Positions 43,270-52,020 of a DNA stretch of 64,000 bases are shown here, one piece after another; position 1 is the stretch's first letter, and the number at the start of each line of letters is the position of its first letter. The stretch is from JBBQFI01 sp038237805. GTDB taxonomy: Bacteria > Verrucomicrobiota > Verrucomicrobiia > Chthoniobacterales > UBA10450. The stretch covers positions 1 to 64,000 of the forward strand of contig JBBRYI010000015.1 in the NCBI GenBank assembly GCA_038237805.1, written 5' to 3'. Under the pieces are notes generated by a model that worked only from the letters and a program-made list of their open reading frames with translations, searched no databases and had not been told where the DNA came from. Both the position numbers and the translations under genes were made by a program.

Positions 43270-44264
43270 ACAAGCGCGGTTGTGTAACAACAGTAGTGAT
43301 CGCGCTCGCACTCGCGGCCTTGCGAATCGTGCTCGGCTGTTTCTTTGCCGTTTACCAAACCGAACAGGTAATCATCACGCAATTTGGTAAACCGGTGGGC
43401 GAACCAATCACGGACCCGGGTTTGCACTTCAAGCTTCCGATCGTTCAAATGGTGAACCGGATCGATAAACGATTTCTCGAGTGGGAGGGGGCGCCAGTGG
43501 CGATTCCAACTCGCGACAAAACTTATATTCACGTCGATACATTTGCCCGCTGGCGAATCGACGACGCGAAAACCTATTTTGTGCGATTGCACGATGAGCG
43601 GAGCGCGCAATCGCGTTTGGAAGACATTCTCGGAAGCGAGACGCGCAATGCCGTGGCCAAACATGATCTGATTGAGATTGTGCGCACGGATAAAGATCGG
43701 AAACCGCTGCGCGATGAGGTTCTGAAGAATGTTCCCACCGGCCTTGGAACCATCGGAGTGCTTCCTCCAATTCAGTACGGACGATCGAAAATCGAGGCGG
43801 AGATCAAGTCGAAGGCCGCCGTGAAGTTATCTGAGTTCGGGATCGAGCTGCTCGATGTGCGGCTTAAACGCGTGAATTACAATCCCGATGTTCTCGATCG
43901 AATTTATCAACGCATGATCAGCGAACGCCGCCAGATCGCGCAGCGGTTTCGCTCGGAAGGCGAAGGTGAAGCGGCGCGCATCGCGGGGCAAAAGGAACGC
44001 GACTTAAACGAAATTCAATCAACGGCCTATCGACAGGTGCAACAAATCCGTGGCGAATCTGACGCAAAAGCGACGGAGATCTATGCGCAGGCTTACACGC
44101 AGAATCCGCAGGCCGCAGATTTCTACAGCTTCATCAAAAGCATGGAGACATATCGCCGCATTTTAAACAAAGATTCCACGCTCGTGCTCTCGACGGACAG
44201 CGATTTGTTTCGTCTTTTGAAACGCAGCGCGCCTGCTCAACCTGCAGCCGCGCCAGGTCGCTGA
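43266..44264 (+). CDS. hflC: HflC, SPFH-family modulator of FtsH
   Basis: This 332-residue partner of HflK has an N-terminal helix followed by VYQTEQVIITQFGKPVGEPITDPGLHFKLP, KRFLEWEGAPVAIPTRDKTYIHVD and the typical RMISERRQIAQRFRSEGEGEAARI coiled region. It ends AADFYSFIKSMETYRRILNKDSTLVLSTDSDLFRLL, highly conserved in HflC. Start overlaps the hflK stop by 4 bases. Confidence 0.95.
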   Translation: MNKRGCVTTVVIALALAALRIVLGCFFAVYQTEQVIITQFGKPVGEPITDPGLHFKLPIVQMVNRIDKRFLEWEGAPVAIPTRDKTYIHVDTFARWRIDDAKTYFVRLHDERSAQSRLEDILGSETRNAVAKHDLIEIVRTDKDRKPLRDEVLKNVPTGLGTIGVLPPIQYGRSKIEAEIKSKAAVKLSEFGIELLDVRLKRVNYNPDVLDRIYQRMISERRQIAQRFRSEGEGEAARIAGQKERDLNEIQSTAYRQVQQIRGESDAKATEIYAQAYTQNPQAADFYSFIKSMETYRRILNKDSTLVLSTDSDLFRLLKRSAPAQPAAAPGR

Positions 44265-44293
44265 CCCGGGAAGCGCTCTAATCGTTCCATTGC

Positions 44294-44366
44294 GGTCATT
44301 CCGAGCGAAGCGAGGAACCTCACGACGACTGAATTCGCGGGGTCCCTCACTCCGTTCGGGATGACC
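44294..44366. repeat. Hairpin repeat, GTCATTCCGAGCG family (copy 3)
   Basis: GGTCATTCCGAGCGAAGCGAGGAACCTC pairs with GGTCCCTCACTCCGTTCGGGATGACC across a 20-base loop. It lies between the convergent hflC and fumarylacetoacetase genes. Confidence 0.8.
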
Positions 44367-44391
44367 TATTGGTGTCGCGCAGAGTTATTCG

Positions 44392-45654
44392 TTAGGCGGG
44401 CAAGATTTGTCCGCACGCTTCGCCGAAGCCGACACGATAGCCATCGCCCTCGCACCAACCCGTGATGGCAAGCGTGTCGCCGTCTTCAAGCCACTTGCGC
44501 GTTTCGCCACCCGGAAGCTGGAGCGGGTTCGCGCCGCGCCATGTCAGTTCCAACATGCAGCCGCGAGAATCTTCCGTCGGTCCGCTAATTGTTCCGCTCG
44601 CGAGCAGATCGCCCGGTTGAAGATTGCAACCGTTGACGGTGTGATGCGCCAGTTGTTGCGAAATGCTCCAGTAAAGATTTTGGAAATTCGTGCGCGTGAT
44701 GATGTGTGGCACCGCCATCCTGGCCGTGCGCAAACTCGCTTCGAGTTGGATGTCGTAAGCGAAATCGTTCGTTAGGCGCAAATACGGCAATGGCTCCGGA
44801 TCCTGCGCCGGCAACGATTTACGAAATGGTTCGAGCGCTTCCAGCGTCACGACCCACGGTGAAATGGTGGTGCAGAAGTTCTTCGCCAGAAACGGACCGA
44901 GCGGCTGGTATTCCCATGTCTGGATGTCGCGCGCGCTCCAGTCGTTCATCAAGACAAGACCAAAGATGTGTTCGGAGGCGCGATCGATTGGGACCGACTC
45001 GCCTAACGAGTTTCCCGGGCCAATAAGAAACGCCATCTCCAATTCGAAGTCGAAACTCTTGCTCGGACCAAAAACCGGCGCCGGCGCGTCAGCCGCTTTG
45101 GTTTGGCCCTTGGGGCGGCGCACATCCGTACCGCTCGTGACAATGGAACTGGCGCGGCCGTGATATCCAACCGGGAGCCATTTCCAATTTGGCATGAGCG
45201 CATTGTCCGGACCGCGCAACATCGTGCCGACATTGTGTGCGTGATGATACGACGAATAGAAATCGGTGTAATCCCCGATGCGCGCGGGCAATTGCATGAT
45301 CACATCTTTTTGTTTGTGAAACGCTTGATCACGCAGGGGCTCGTTGTCGCGCAACGCGGGATTGTCGGCCGAGAGTAATTTTTGAATGACTTCGCGCGCC
45401 TTGCGCCAGGCGGGGCGTCCGAGACCGAGAAATTCGTTCAGTGAACTTTCGACGAAGACACGCCCTCTGTGACTCTCGAACTCCGGCGATTTGAAATGAC
45501 CGAGTCCCTCGAGAATGGAGAGATCGAGAACGTAGTCTCCAATCGCGATCCCAACACGCGGAACACCAGTACCAGGCCGGAAGACGCCGAAGGGCAAATT
45601 GTGAATCGGAAAATGCGAGTCGGGCGCGACGTCGATGAAAGATTGGAGAGCCAT
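44392..45654 (-). CDS. fahA: Fumarylacetoacetase
   Basis: This 420-residue FAH hydrolyses fumarylacetoacetate to fumarate and acetoacetate, the last step of tyrosine/homogentisate breakdown. An N-terminal SH3-like part (FGVFRPGTGVPRVGIAIGDYVLDL) leads into the catalytic fold: MQLPARIGDYTDFYSSYHHAHNVGTMLRG with the Ca2+-binding Asp, ELEMAFLIGPGNSLG, and VLMNDWSARDIQTWEYQPLGPFLAKNF. No other gene of the pathway is in the window. The stop TAA and two further GCCTAACGA copies (44769, 45001) lie in the gene. Confidence 0.95.
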   Translation of the reverse strand: MALQSFIDVAPDSHFPIHNLPFGVFRPGTGVPRVGIAIGDYVLDLSILEGLGHFKSPEFESHRGRVFVESSLNEFLGLGRPAWRKAREVIQKLLSADNPALRDNEPLRDQAFHKQKDVIMQLPARIGDYTDFYSSYHHAHNVGTMLRGPDNALMPNWKWLPVGYHGRASSIVTSGTDVRRPKGQTKAADAPAPVFGPSKSFDFELEMAFLIGPGNSLGESVPIDRASEHIFGLVLMNDWSARDIQTWEYQPLGPFLAKNFCTTISPWVVTLEALEPFRKSLPAQDPEPLPYLRLTNDFAYDIQLEASLRTARMAVPHIITRTNFQNLYWSISQQLAHHTVNGCNLQPGDLLASGTISGPTEDSRGCMLELTWRGANPLQLPGGETRKWLEDGDTLAITGWCEGDGYRVGFGEACGQILPA

Positions 45655-45664
45655 TTTCAGATTC

Positions 45665-45725
45665 TGTAGAGGCGCTCTATGAGCGTCGCATTAATTCGTC
45701 CGACGGTCATAGACCGCCGCTACAA
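45665..45725. repeat. Hairpin repeat, TGTAGCGGCGGTC family (copy 3)
   Basis: TGTAGAGGCGCTCTATGAGCGTCGCA at the left and CGACGGTCATAGACCGCCGCTACAAT at the right. Its right end supplies the TAG stop (45720-45722) of the next gene on the minus strand. Confidence 0.78.
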
Positions 45726-46625
45726 TAAATTCAAGGCGCGCAAATCTTCGTGCGGTTCGTCGAAACTGCAGCTGCCGAACGACGTCACAAATTTTCGACG
45801 CGCTTTGATTCGCTCGGTTGCAATTTTCCATTCGCGCCAAGCGAAAAATTCATCGGAAAAGGAAAGTGACGTCCCATCTTCGTCCTCGAGCATGGCTGAG
45901 GTTTGTCGATCGTCCCAATGATGCTCGGTCGCGAGAACAGCAGCGCCCAGAACATTTAGAAATCCGTGCATCTTCGTTTCCACTTCGGAGCGGAACATTC
46001 GCACTGGGTGATGCAGACCGGCCGTGAATTTGATCGGAACATTATGTTTCGCGGCGGCGATGAGCGCGCAGGCAATTTGCACCGAATCGGGAAACGCATC
46101 GGTCGTAACCCCGCCGGTGCGTAATTTGAATCCCAACGTTTTGTCGGAGTCGTTCTCGGCGAGCAAAGCAATCGTGCGCTCGGCCGCGTCGGCCGGCGCC
46201 TCCAAAAATGTCGGTAATCCCTCGAGAATGGATCGCGTGTCGGCCAGGAGCGCGGCGTCGACCTCAGCTGGAAGCAGCATTTCGAGTTGAGAGACCGAAA
46301 GAATCGCGCTGCGCGATTTCACGAGCTCGCGCATCGTCCGCATGTAATCGGTAAGCGTTTCGCGAAACGCGGACGCGCTTTCGGTTTTCGCTCCCAGAGC
46401 CGAAATGCGAAGCGGATGTTTTTGATCGAATTGCGAGAGGTAATTTTTGGCTTCTTCAAACTTCGCGATCGGCAGGACAAAGGAACCGAGCATCCAGGCA
46501 TCGTCCTCGCGTGTATAGCTTGCCTGGTTTCGCAATGCCGGTTCCAAAGCTAAACTGCACGGCGGGAACAGCCCGGCGTAATCAATAGACTTCGCGAGAA
46601 GTGCGTGAAGTGATGCGGCTGCCAT
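45720..46625 (-). CDS. Conserved-type hypothetical protein, 301 residues, upstream of fahA
   Basis: No signal or membrane segment. I do not recognise the family. LLAKSIDYAGLFPPCSLALEPALRNQ near the start and VPIKFTAGLHHPVRMFRSE near residues 190-208 look conserved in character (His-rich, possibly metal- or sugar-binding), and GFKLRTGGVTTDAFPDSVQIACAL resembles a TIM-barrel strand-loop. Same strand as fahA, 65 bases upstream of it, so the two may work together in aromatic amino-acid breakdown; that is inference. The end is provided by an intergenic repeat. Confidence 0.72.
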   Translation of the reverse strand: MAAASLHALLAKSIDYAGLFPPCSLALEPALRNQASYTREDDAWMLGSFVLPIAKFEEAKNYLSQFDQKHPLRISALGAKTESASAFRETLTDYMRTMRELVKSRSAILSVSQLEMLLPAEVDAALLADTRSILEGLPTFLEAPADAAERTIALLAENDSDKTLGFKLRTGGVTTDAFPDSVQIACALIAAAKHNVPIKFTAGLHHPVRMFRSEVETKMHGFLNVLGAAVLATEHHWDDRQTSAMLEDEDGTSLSFSDEFFAWREWKIATERIKARRKFVTSFGSCSFDEPHEDLRALNLL

Positions 46626-46630
46626 GGCGA

Positions 46631-46663
46631 ATTCGTCGGCGCGACGGGCCGTCGCGCCCTACC
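46631..46663. repeat. 33-bp hairpin element between gdhA and the hypothetical gene
   Basis: ATTCGTCGGCGCGACGGGCC with GTCGCGCCCTACC forms an 8-bp stem and matches 36685-36717 in reverse at 32 of 33 bases. Confidence 0.85.
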
Positions 46664-46666
46664 AAA

Positions 46667-47929
46667 TTACGGGAACAAGCCGCGCGCGTGTTTCGCCTTG
46701 ATGACGCGCTCAACTCCGATGGCCATCGCGGCGGTGCGGTGCGAAATCTTGTGATCCTTGGCGCGGCGAATGACTTGCGCGAAGGAATGCTCGAGAATGC
46801 GGAAGAGCTTGTCCGTTACTTCGGTTTCCGTCCAACTGAAGGCCTGCAAACCCTGGACCCATTCGAAGTAGGAAACGATAACGCCGCCGGCGTTGCAAAG
46901 AATGTCGGGTATAACGAATACTTCGTCCCAACGCTGATCGAGAATACGATCCGCTTCCGGCGTCGTCGGACCATTCGCGCCTTCGGCAAGGATGCGGCAT
47001 TTTAGTTGTGCCGCATTTTTTTCCGTTATGACGCGATCCACCGCTGCGGGCACGAGCACATCGCATGGCATGACGAGCATTTCGTTAGGGTGAATGCGAT
47101 CGCCTTGATCGAATGCCTTGAGATTTCCCTTTTTGAGCACGTGCTGCTCGGCCGCGCGCACGTCGATTCCTTTCGGATTGTAAAGGGCGACGGTGGCGTC
47201 ACTGATGCCGACAATCTTGATACCTGTTTTTAACGCGAGCGAAAGCGCAGCGACCGACCCGACATTGCCGAATCCCTGGACGATCCCCGTGCACTTTTCT
47301 GGATCCATCTTCAACATGTCCATCGCGCGCTCGACGAGATAAACGACGCCGCGGCCGGTGGATTCACGCCGGCCTTCAGTGCCGCCGATGGAAACCGGTT
47401 TGCCGGTCACGATTTCATTCACGGCGTATCCTTGATAGACCGAGTAGGTGTCCATGAACCACGCCATCACTTGCTCGTTCGTGCCCATGTCGGGGCCCAT
47501 GATGTCCGTGTGCGGTCCGACGAATGGAATCATTTCCTGCATGTAACGGCGTGAAATCGCTTCGAGCTCGTGCCGCGAAAGTTTTGATGGATCGCAAGCG
47601 ACTCCGCCTTTGGCACCGCCGTAAGGCAAATTCGCGAGAGCGCATTTCCAACTCATCCACATGGCAAGCGCAGCTGTTTCGCCCATGGAAAGGGAGGGCG
47701 CGAAACGCGTGCCGCCCTTGGTCGGTCCAAGAGTGAGGTGATGTTGCACACGATAACCCTGGAAAGTTTGCGTGCTCCCATCGTCCATGTGCACCGGGAG
47801 AGTGACGGCGACCGAGCGTTTCGGATACATGAGTCGGTCGCGATCGTTGCGATCGATGTTCAGGTAGTTGGCGATGACCTCGAATTGATCGCAGGCCATC
47901 TGAAATACGTCGTCGTGATAAATATTCAT
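46667..47929 (-). CDS. gdhA: Glu/Leu/Phe/Val dehydrogenase (glutamate dehydrogenase)
   Basis: The 420-residue oxidoreductase interconverts glutamate and 2-oxoglutarate with NAD(P). Substrate domain: GYRVQHHLTLGPTKGGTRFA and CALANLPYGGAKGGV with the catalytic Lys residues. GPDMGTNEQVMAWFMDTYS follows. The Rossmann motif GFGNVGS lies near residue 217, and ILCNAGGVIVSYFEWVQGLQ is the usual C-terminal signature. ATG at 47929 gives MNIYHDDVFQMA, fitting relatives; a frame extends to 47965. With GlnD elsewhere in the window it belongs to nitrogen metabolism. Confidence 0.94.
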   Translation of the reverse strand: MNIYHDDVFQMACDQFEVIANYLNIDRNDRDRLMYPKRSVAVTLPVHMDDGSTQTFQGYRVQHHLTLGPTKGGTRFAPSLSMGETAALAMWMSWKCALANLPYGGAKGGVACDPSKLSRHELEAISRRYMQEMIPFVGPHTDIMGPDMGTNEQVMAWFMDTYSVYQGYAVNEIVTGKPVSIGGTEGRRESTGRGVVYLVERAMDMLKMDPEKCTGIVQGFGNVGSVAALSLALKTGIKIVGISDATVALYNPKGIDVRAAEQHVLKKGNLKAFDQGDRIHPNEMLVMPCDVLVPAAVDRVITEKNAAQLKCRILAEGANGPTTPEADRILDQRWDEVFVIPDILCNAGGVIVSYFEWVQGLQAFSWTETEVTDKLFRILEHSFAQVIRRAKDHKISHRTAAMAIGVERVIKAKHARGLFP

Positions 47930-48079
47930 AAGCGCGCGTCGGATTTTAGAATACCCGGACGGCAAATGCAGAAGGTATTTGGGCGCGGTTCGGGCAAGTC
48001 GTCAAATCCAAGATTCTGGAAACCGATAGGGCAAACAGTCCGCGAACGACTGTGGCAACTGCGCAAGCATTCAATCAAT

Positions 48080-48166
48080 TGTCATGTCGAGCGCAGTCGA
48101 GACATCTCTTATCGTTTCACGCAATCGCGATAATGAGAGATTCCTCGACTCCGCTCAGAATGACAA
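48080..48166. repeat. Hairpin repeat, GTCATGTCGAGCG family (copy 4)
   Basis: TGTCATGTCGAGCGCAGTCGAGACATCTCT pairs imperfectly with AGAGATTCCTCGACTCCGCTCAGAATGACA. It is the only structure I see in the 363-base gap 47930-48292; the rest holds no gene and presumably contains divergent promoters for gdhA and the PLP enzyme. Confidence 0.78.
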
Positions 48167-48292
48167 ATTAGCGCGACGCGTCGCATCGAAAGTGTGCGAA
48201 TGATCAGGGTTTCATTCCCACGCAGCGAATGAAGGAAAGAATTGTTCAGTCTGCCGCGCGAGCGTTAACCTCCGTCGCCCAATTACACATTC

Positions 48293-49408
48293 ATGAAAAT
48301 TGAAACTCTGGCCGTGCACGCAGGCCACACGATTGACCCGGCGACCGGTGCGATCGCGGCACCGATTCATCTTTCGACAACTTTCGAGCGCGAAATCGAC
48401 GGCAGTTATCCGCACGGTTTTATGTACACGCGAAACGGCAACCCGAATCGCGATGCGCTGGAGCGCGGAGTTGCGGCGCTGGAAGGCGGCACGGTTGCGG
48501 CTGCCTTTGCCAGCGGGTCGGCTGCGACGGCCGCGATTTTTCAATCCCTTTCGCCGGGCGATCACGTGCTCGCTCACACCGACGCGTATTACGGAACGAC
48601 CCGATTATTGCGCGAACTTTTTCTGCGCTGGGGTTTGGAAGCGACTTTCGTCGATATGAGCGACCTCGCAGCGGTGGAAAAAGCGCTGCGTCCAAAAACG
48701 AAACTAGCGTGGATCGAAACGCCCTCGAATCCGCTTTTGAAAATTGTCGACATCGCCGCGGTGACGAAAATCGTGAGCCAAGCTGGCGCGTTGTGCGTCT
48801 GCGACAACACTTGGGGGCCGATCATTCAACGGCCGCTCGATCTTGGCGCCAATCTGGTCATGCATTCGACGACAAAATATTTCGGCGGCCACTGCGATGT
48901 TCTGGGCGGAATTATCGTTGCGAAAACCGACGACGAATTTTTCCAGCGCGTTCGTGTCGCCCAGGTTTCCGGTGGAGCGGTTCCCTCTCCTTTCGATTGC
49001 TGGCTCATCCTGCGCGGCATGCGAACGCTTCCCTGGCGGATGCGCGCGCACTCGGAAAATGCGATGAAAGTCGCCACATTCCTCTTCGATCATCCGCGCG
49101 TGCGAACGACATATTATCCCGGCCTAACGAGTCATCCGGGACACGAGGTCGCGGCCAGGCAGATGACTGCTTTTGGCGGAATGCTCTCGTTCGAAATTCG
49201 GGGGAACCGGGAATCTGCTTTGGCCTTCGTGGCACGCCTCAAGATATTTATTCGTGCGACCAGTCTCGGTGGCGTCGAAAGTTTAATCGAACATCGCGCT
49301 TCGATTGAAGGACCGGGCACGACTGCGCCGGAAGGTTTGCTGCGCGTATCGATCGGGCTCGAGAATTCTGACGATCTAATCGATGATCTCGCACAGGTGT
49401 TGAGGTAG
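48293..49408 (+). CDS. Cys/Met metabolism PLP-dependent enzyme (cystathionine gamma-synthase/lyase type)
   Basis: The 371-residue fold-type I enzyme has PLP Lys at residue 195 in HSTTKYFGGHCDVLGG, WIETPSNPLLKIVDI and CDNTW for the cofactor Asp, and TSLGGVESLIEHRA near the end, all typical. The group includes MetB, MetC, MetZ and methionine gamma-lyase; the Tyr of YTRNGNPNRDALE is present, but the specific reaction cannot be read. Stands alone, with no met genes nearby. GCCTAACGAGT at 49122 encodes GLTS. Confidence 0.9.
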   Translation: MKIETLAVHAGHTIDPATGAIAAPIHLSTTFEREIDGSYPHGFMYTRNGNPNRDALERGVAALEGGTVAAAFASGSAATAAIFQSLSPGDHVLAHTDAYYGTTRLLRELFLRWGLEATFVDMSDLAAVEKALRPKTKLAWIETPSNPLLKIVDIAAVTKIVSQAGALCVCDNTWGPIIQRPLDLGANLVMHSTTKYFGGHCDVLGGIIVAKTDDEFFQRVRVAQVSGGAVPSPFDCWLILRGMRTLPWRMRAHSENAMKVATFLFDHPRVRTTYYPGLTSHPGHEVAARQMTAFGGMLSFEIRGNRESALAFVARLKIFIRATSLGGVESLIEHRASIEGPGTTAPEGLLRVSIGLENSDDLIDDLAQVLR

Positions 49409-49430
49409 GGGCGGTTCACCGTAACCGCCC
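49409..49430. terminator. Stem-loop directly after the PLP enzyme stop
   Basis: GGGCGGTT (49409-49416) and AACCGCCC (49423-49430) are exact complements around a 6-base loop, starting right after the stop codon. There is no T-run, so an intrinsic terminator is uncertain; it could also be a short intergenic repeat. Confidence 0.4.
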
Positions 49431-49465
49431 GGGCGCGCGCAGGTATTAAGCCCGGACGATTGAAG

Positions 49466-51067
49466 TCAATCGCTCCTACCCAGGAACCGACGCCTAACGA
49501 GTGTCACAACATCGTGAACTTCGGCGACGCGCAGAAAATAGGCAGTGCCGAAGAATGCGATGCTCGCAACCGCTACGGTTACGCTGACTTCGATCGCTTT
49601 GTGCCAGACGCGTAGATCTTGCAGTGATTGAAAGAATATCCGTTGTGCCGCCAGGCAAACGAGTGCGAGCATCGTTCCCGCGATCACAATCTTGGCGAGA
49701 GTCGCGACCAGTGCGGTGGTTTCCAAATGCGTCGTATGTCGTCGCATCAGGAAATAAAGCAGAAGGAAATTCGTGATTGCCACCACACTCGTGGAAAGCG
49801 CGAGACCCTGATGCCCCCAACCCCATTTAAATCGGAAGAACCAGTTCAATCCGAAATTCACCGCAATCGAAAATAAGCTGACGAGCATGGGCAGATTCCG
49901 TTTGTTGATCGCGTAAAACGCGGGCGCCAGAACCTTGACGCCCGAGTATCCAACAAGTCCGATCGCATAGAAGCGCAACGCGGAAGCAGTTTGTCGCGTC
50001 GCTTCGGCGGTGAAACGGCCGTGTTGATAAATGAGGCTGATGATTGGCTCGGCGAGAATGATCAGCCCGATCGCGGACGGAATGGTGAGAAGCAGCACGA
50101 GTCGCAAGGAATGCGCGAGCGCGCCGCGAAACTCTGTCGTATTTCCCAAGGCAGCGCTGCGGGACACCAACGGCAACGTCACGGTCGCAATGGCAACGCC
50201 GAAAAGACCGAGCGGCAATTGCATCAAACGGAATGCGATGTTGAGCCAGGTCATAGGACCATCGCCTAACGAGGAAGCAAATCCGCTGTTAACGGCAACG
50301 TTTACTTGCACCGCGCTGGCCGCAATCGTCGCCGGCCCCATCAGGGTGAGAATGGTCCGCACCCCCGGATCTCTCCAGTGGAAGTCGGGTCGAAATTTGA
50401 AACCGACGCGAACGAGCGACGGAACCTGCACGAGCAATTGCGCCAGACCACCGACCAAAGTTCCGAGCGCGAGACCGATCAAAGCGCGACTGCCGAAGTG
50501 TGGATCGAGCAGGTAACCGAAGCCGGCGCCGCCAATGATGGAACCGAGATTGAAAAAACTCGAGGCCATCGCGGGCATGCCGAAAACATTTTTCGCATTC
50601 AACATTCCCATCGCGAGCGCGGCGAGTGAAACAAGCAGGATGAACGGAAACATGATACGCGTTAGCAGAATGGTGAGGTCCGCTTTGTCCGGCGCGAATC
50701 CGGGTGCGAGCACATGGATGAGGCCCGGCGCAAAAACGATTCCGAGCGCCGTGATCGCACTCATGAAGACGACGGTGAGGGTCGCAACTTTGCTCGCGAG
50801 CCGCCATGCCGATTGATCGCCCTCTTTGGCGATGCGTTGCGAGAATGTGGTGACGAATGCAGTGGAAAGCGCGCCTTCAGCGAAAAGATCGCGCAACATG
50901 TTCGGGGCGCGGAACGCGGTCAGGAACGCGTCCATGTTTTTGCTCGCGCCGAAGAGTGAAGCGAAAATGACTTCGCGCAGCAGACCGAGAATGCGGCTGC
51001 ATAAAATGGAAATACCGACCACGCCGGTAGCGCGCGTGCTCACTCGCCGGCCTTGTGCGGTAGTCAT
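49466..51067 (-). CDS. murJ: Lipid II flippase MurJ
   Basis: The 533-residue protein has about fourteen membrane helices and moves lipid II across the inner membrane for peptidoglycan synthesis. Near the start, RILGLLREVIFASLFGASKNMDAFLTAFRAPNMLRDLFAEGALSTAF is the signature of MurJ with its essential Arg/Asp. FGVAIATVTLPLVSRSAALGNTTEFR and GRFTAEATRQTASALRFYAIGLVGYSGVKVLAPAFYAI follow as usual. ATG at 51067 is chosen; the frame upstream to 51163 is unlike the family. Two GCCTAACGA words (49492, 50264) are inside. Confidence 0.93.
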   Translation of the reverse strand: MTTAQGRRVSTRATGVVGISILCSRILGLLREVIFASLFGASKNMDAFLTAFRAPNMLRDLFAEGALSTAFVTTFSQRIAKEGDQSAWRLASKVATLTVVFMSAITALGIVFAPGLIHVLAPGFAPDKADLTILLTRIMFPFILLVSLAALAMGMLNAKNVFGMPAMASSFFNLGSIIGGAGFGYLLDPHFGSRALIGLALGTLVGGLAQLLVQVPSLVRVGFKFRPDFHWRDPGVRTILTLMGPATIAASAVQVNVAVNSGFASSLGDGPMTWLNIAFRLMQLPLGLFGVAIATVTLPLVSRSAALGNTTEFRGALAHSLRLVLLLTIPSAIGLIILAEPIISLIYQHGRFTAEATRQTASALRFYAIGLVGYSGVKVLAPAFYAINKRNLPMLVSLFSIAVNFGLNWFFRFKWGWGHQGLALSTSVVAITNFLLLYFLMRRHTTHLETTALVATLAKIVIAGTMLALVCLAAQRIFFQSLQDLRVWHKAIEVSVTVAVASIAFFGTAYFLRVAEVHDVVTLVRRRFLGRSD

Positions 51068-51115
51068 TCGGCGAACAAAGAACAACGTCTCGAAGTTTAC
51101 GAAAGCGAAATTTCT

Positions 51116-51220
51116 GGGGAGCGCACGCGCCTCGCAATCGCGAACTTCCCTGTTTGAAGCCACCAGAGATTGTTTTGGCGGGGCGCCGAAACCCGCACGC
51201 GAGGCGCGTGCGCCCCCCAG
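51116..51220. repeat. Hairpin repeat, GCGCACGCGCCTCGC family
   Basis: GGGGAGCGCACGCGCCTCGC at the left and GCGAGGCGCGTGCGCCCCCC at the right are near-perfect complements, with a long loop carrying the unrelated CCACCAGAGATTGTTTTG. It fills most of the gap between murJ and the DUF2339 gene. Confidence 0.82.
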
Positions 51221-51235
51221 AAGAGCCCTGCGCTG

Positions 51236-52020
51236 CTAATTCTTTTTGACGCTTGGCGCAAGAAAGCGCTGGTAGAGGAAAGAAGCGACAATCAAAATCA
51301 ACGCCACACCAATAAACGCTCCGATGCGATAAAGTTGGTTCAAACTGCCGAGGTCGTGCAGGAATAATTTTGCCAGCGTGATGAGAAGGAGCCCTAATCC
51401 CGCGTAACGCACCGCCCCGCTCTTCTGCTTCATCCCAATAAGTAGCAGGGCAAAAGCGAAGAGCGCCCACGCGATGGAGTAGGTCATGCCACGGGCGAAA
51501 TTTCCGGAAAAGGAAAACGTCAGCATCGGACCGATGGAAAAATAATCCGCGATCTCGAGATTCAAAAGGAGAAAGGCGAGGATCGTGCCTAACGAGTAAA
51601 GTAACGGCCGAGCAATCTTTTCAGCAACGTTGTCACGGGCCGGCCCGAACAGTCGCGCCCCCGCCAGCGAACCAAGACACGTAATGCCGTAAGCATATAA
51701 ATACCAATTCCAAATCTTCACTCCGCTGCGTTTGTGATATTCGAGAACGGCCGGATTGAGCGCGAGTCGCACGAAGGCGACGCACAGCAATCCCGCGCCG
51801 ACCAACCGCAATCCACGATGCGGTATTTTGCGGAAGAGCCAGACGAGCGCGAGACCTTCGACCGCCCAGCCTAGGGTAATCCATTCGCGATCGAATTGGA
51901 TCGGGAAAATCAGACTAACGAATAAAAACGCGGCGCCGCCTTGCCATGCCAGTCGCGCGTCACCGGAAGCGGGATCGATTTCCCGACGCTTGACCAGATA
52001 CAAGATTCGAACCCGTACGG
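51236..52020 (-). pseudogene. DUF2339 membrane protein, C-terminal part after a frameshift
   Basis: From about 52010 downward this frame continues the DUF2339 protein: RREIDPASGDARLAWQGGAA, then FDREWITLGWAVEGLALVWLF, a conserved DUF2339 stretch, followed by six or more membrane helices ending in a Lys-rich tail. The first part of the same gene lies in a different frame (51910..54108). A one-base gain or loss near 51995-52030 would join the two into one ~955-residue protein. The frame upstream to 52249 is Arg-rich and is not part of the protein. Confidence 0.8.
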
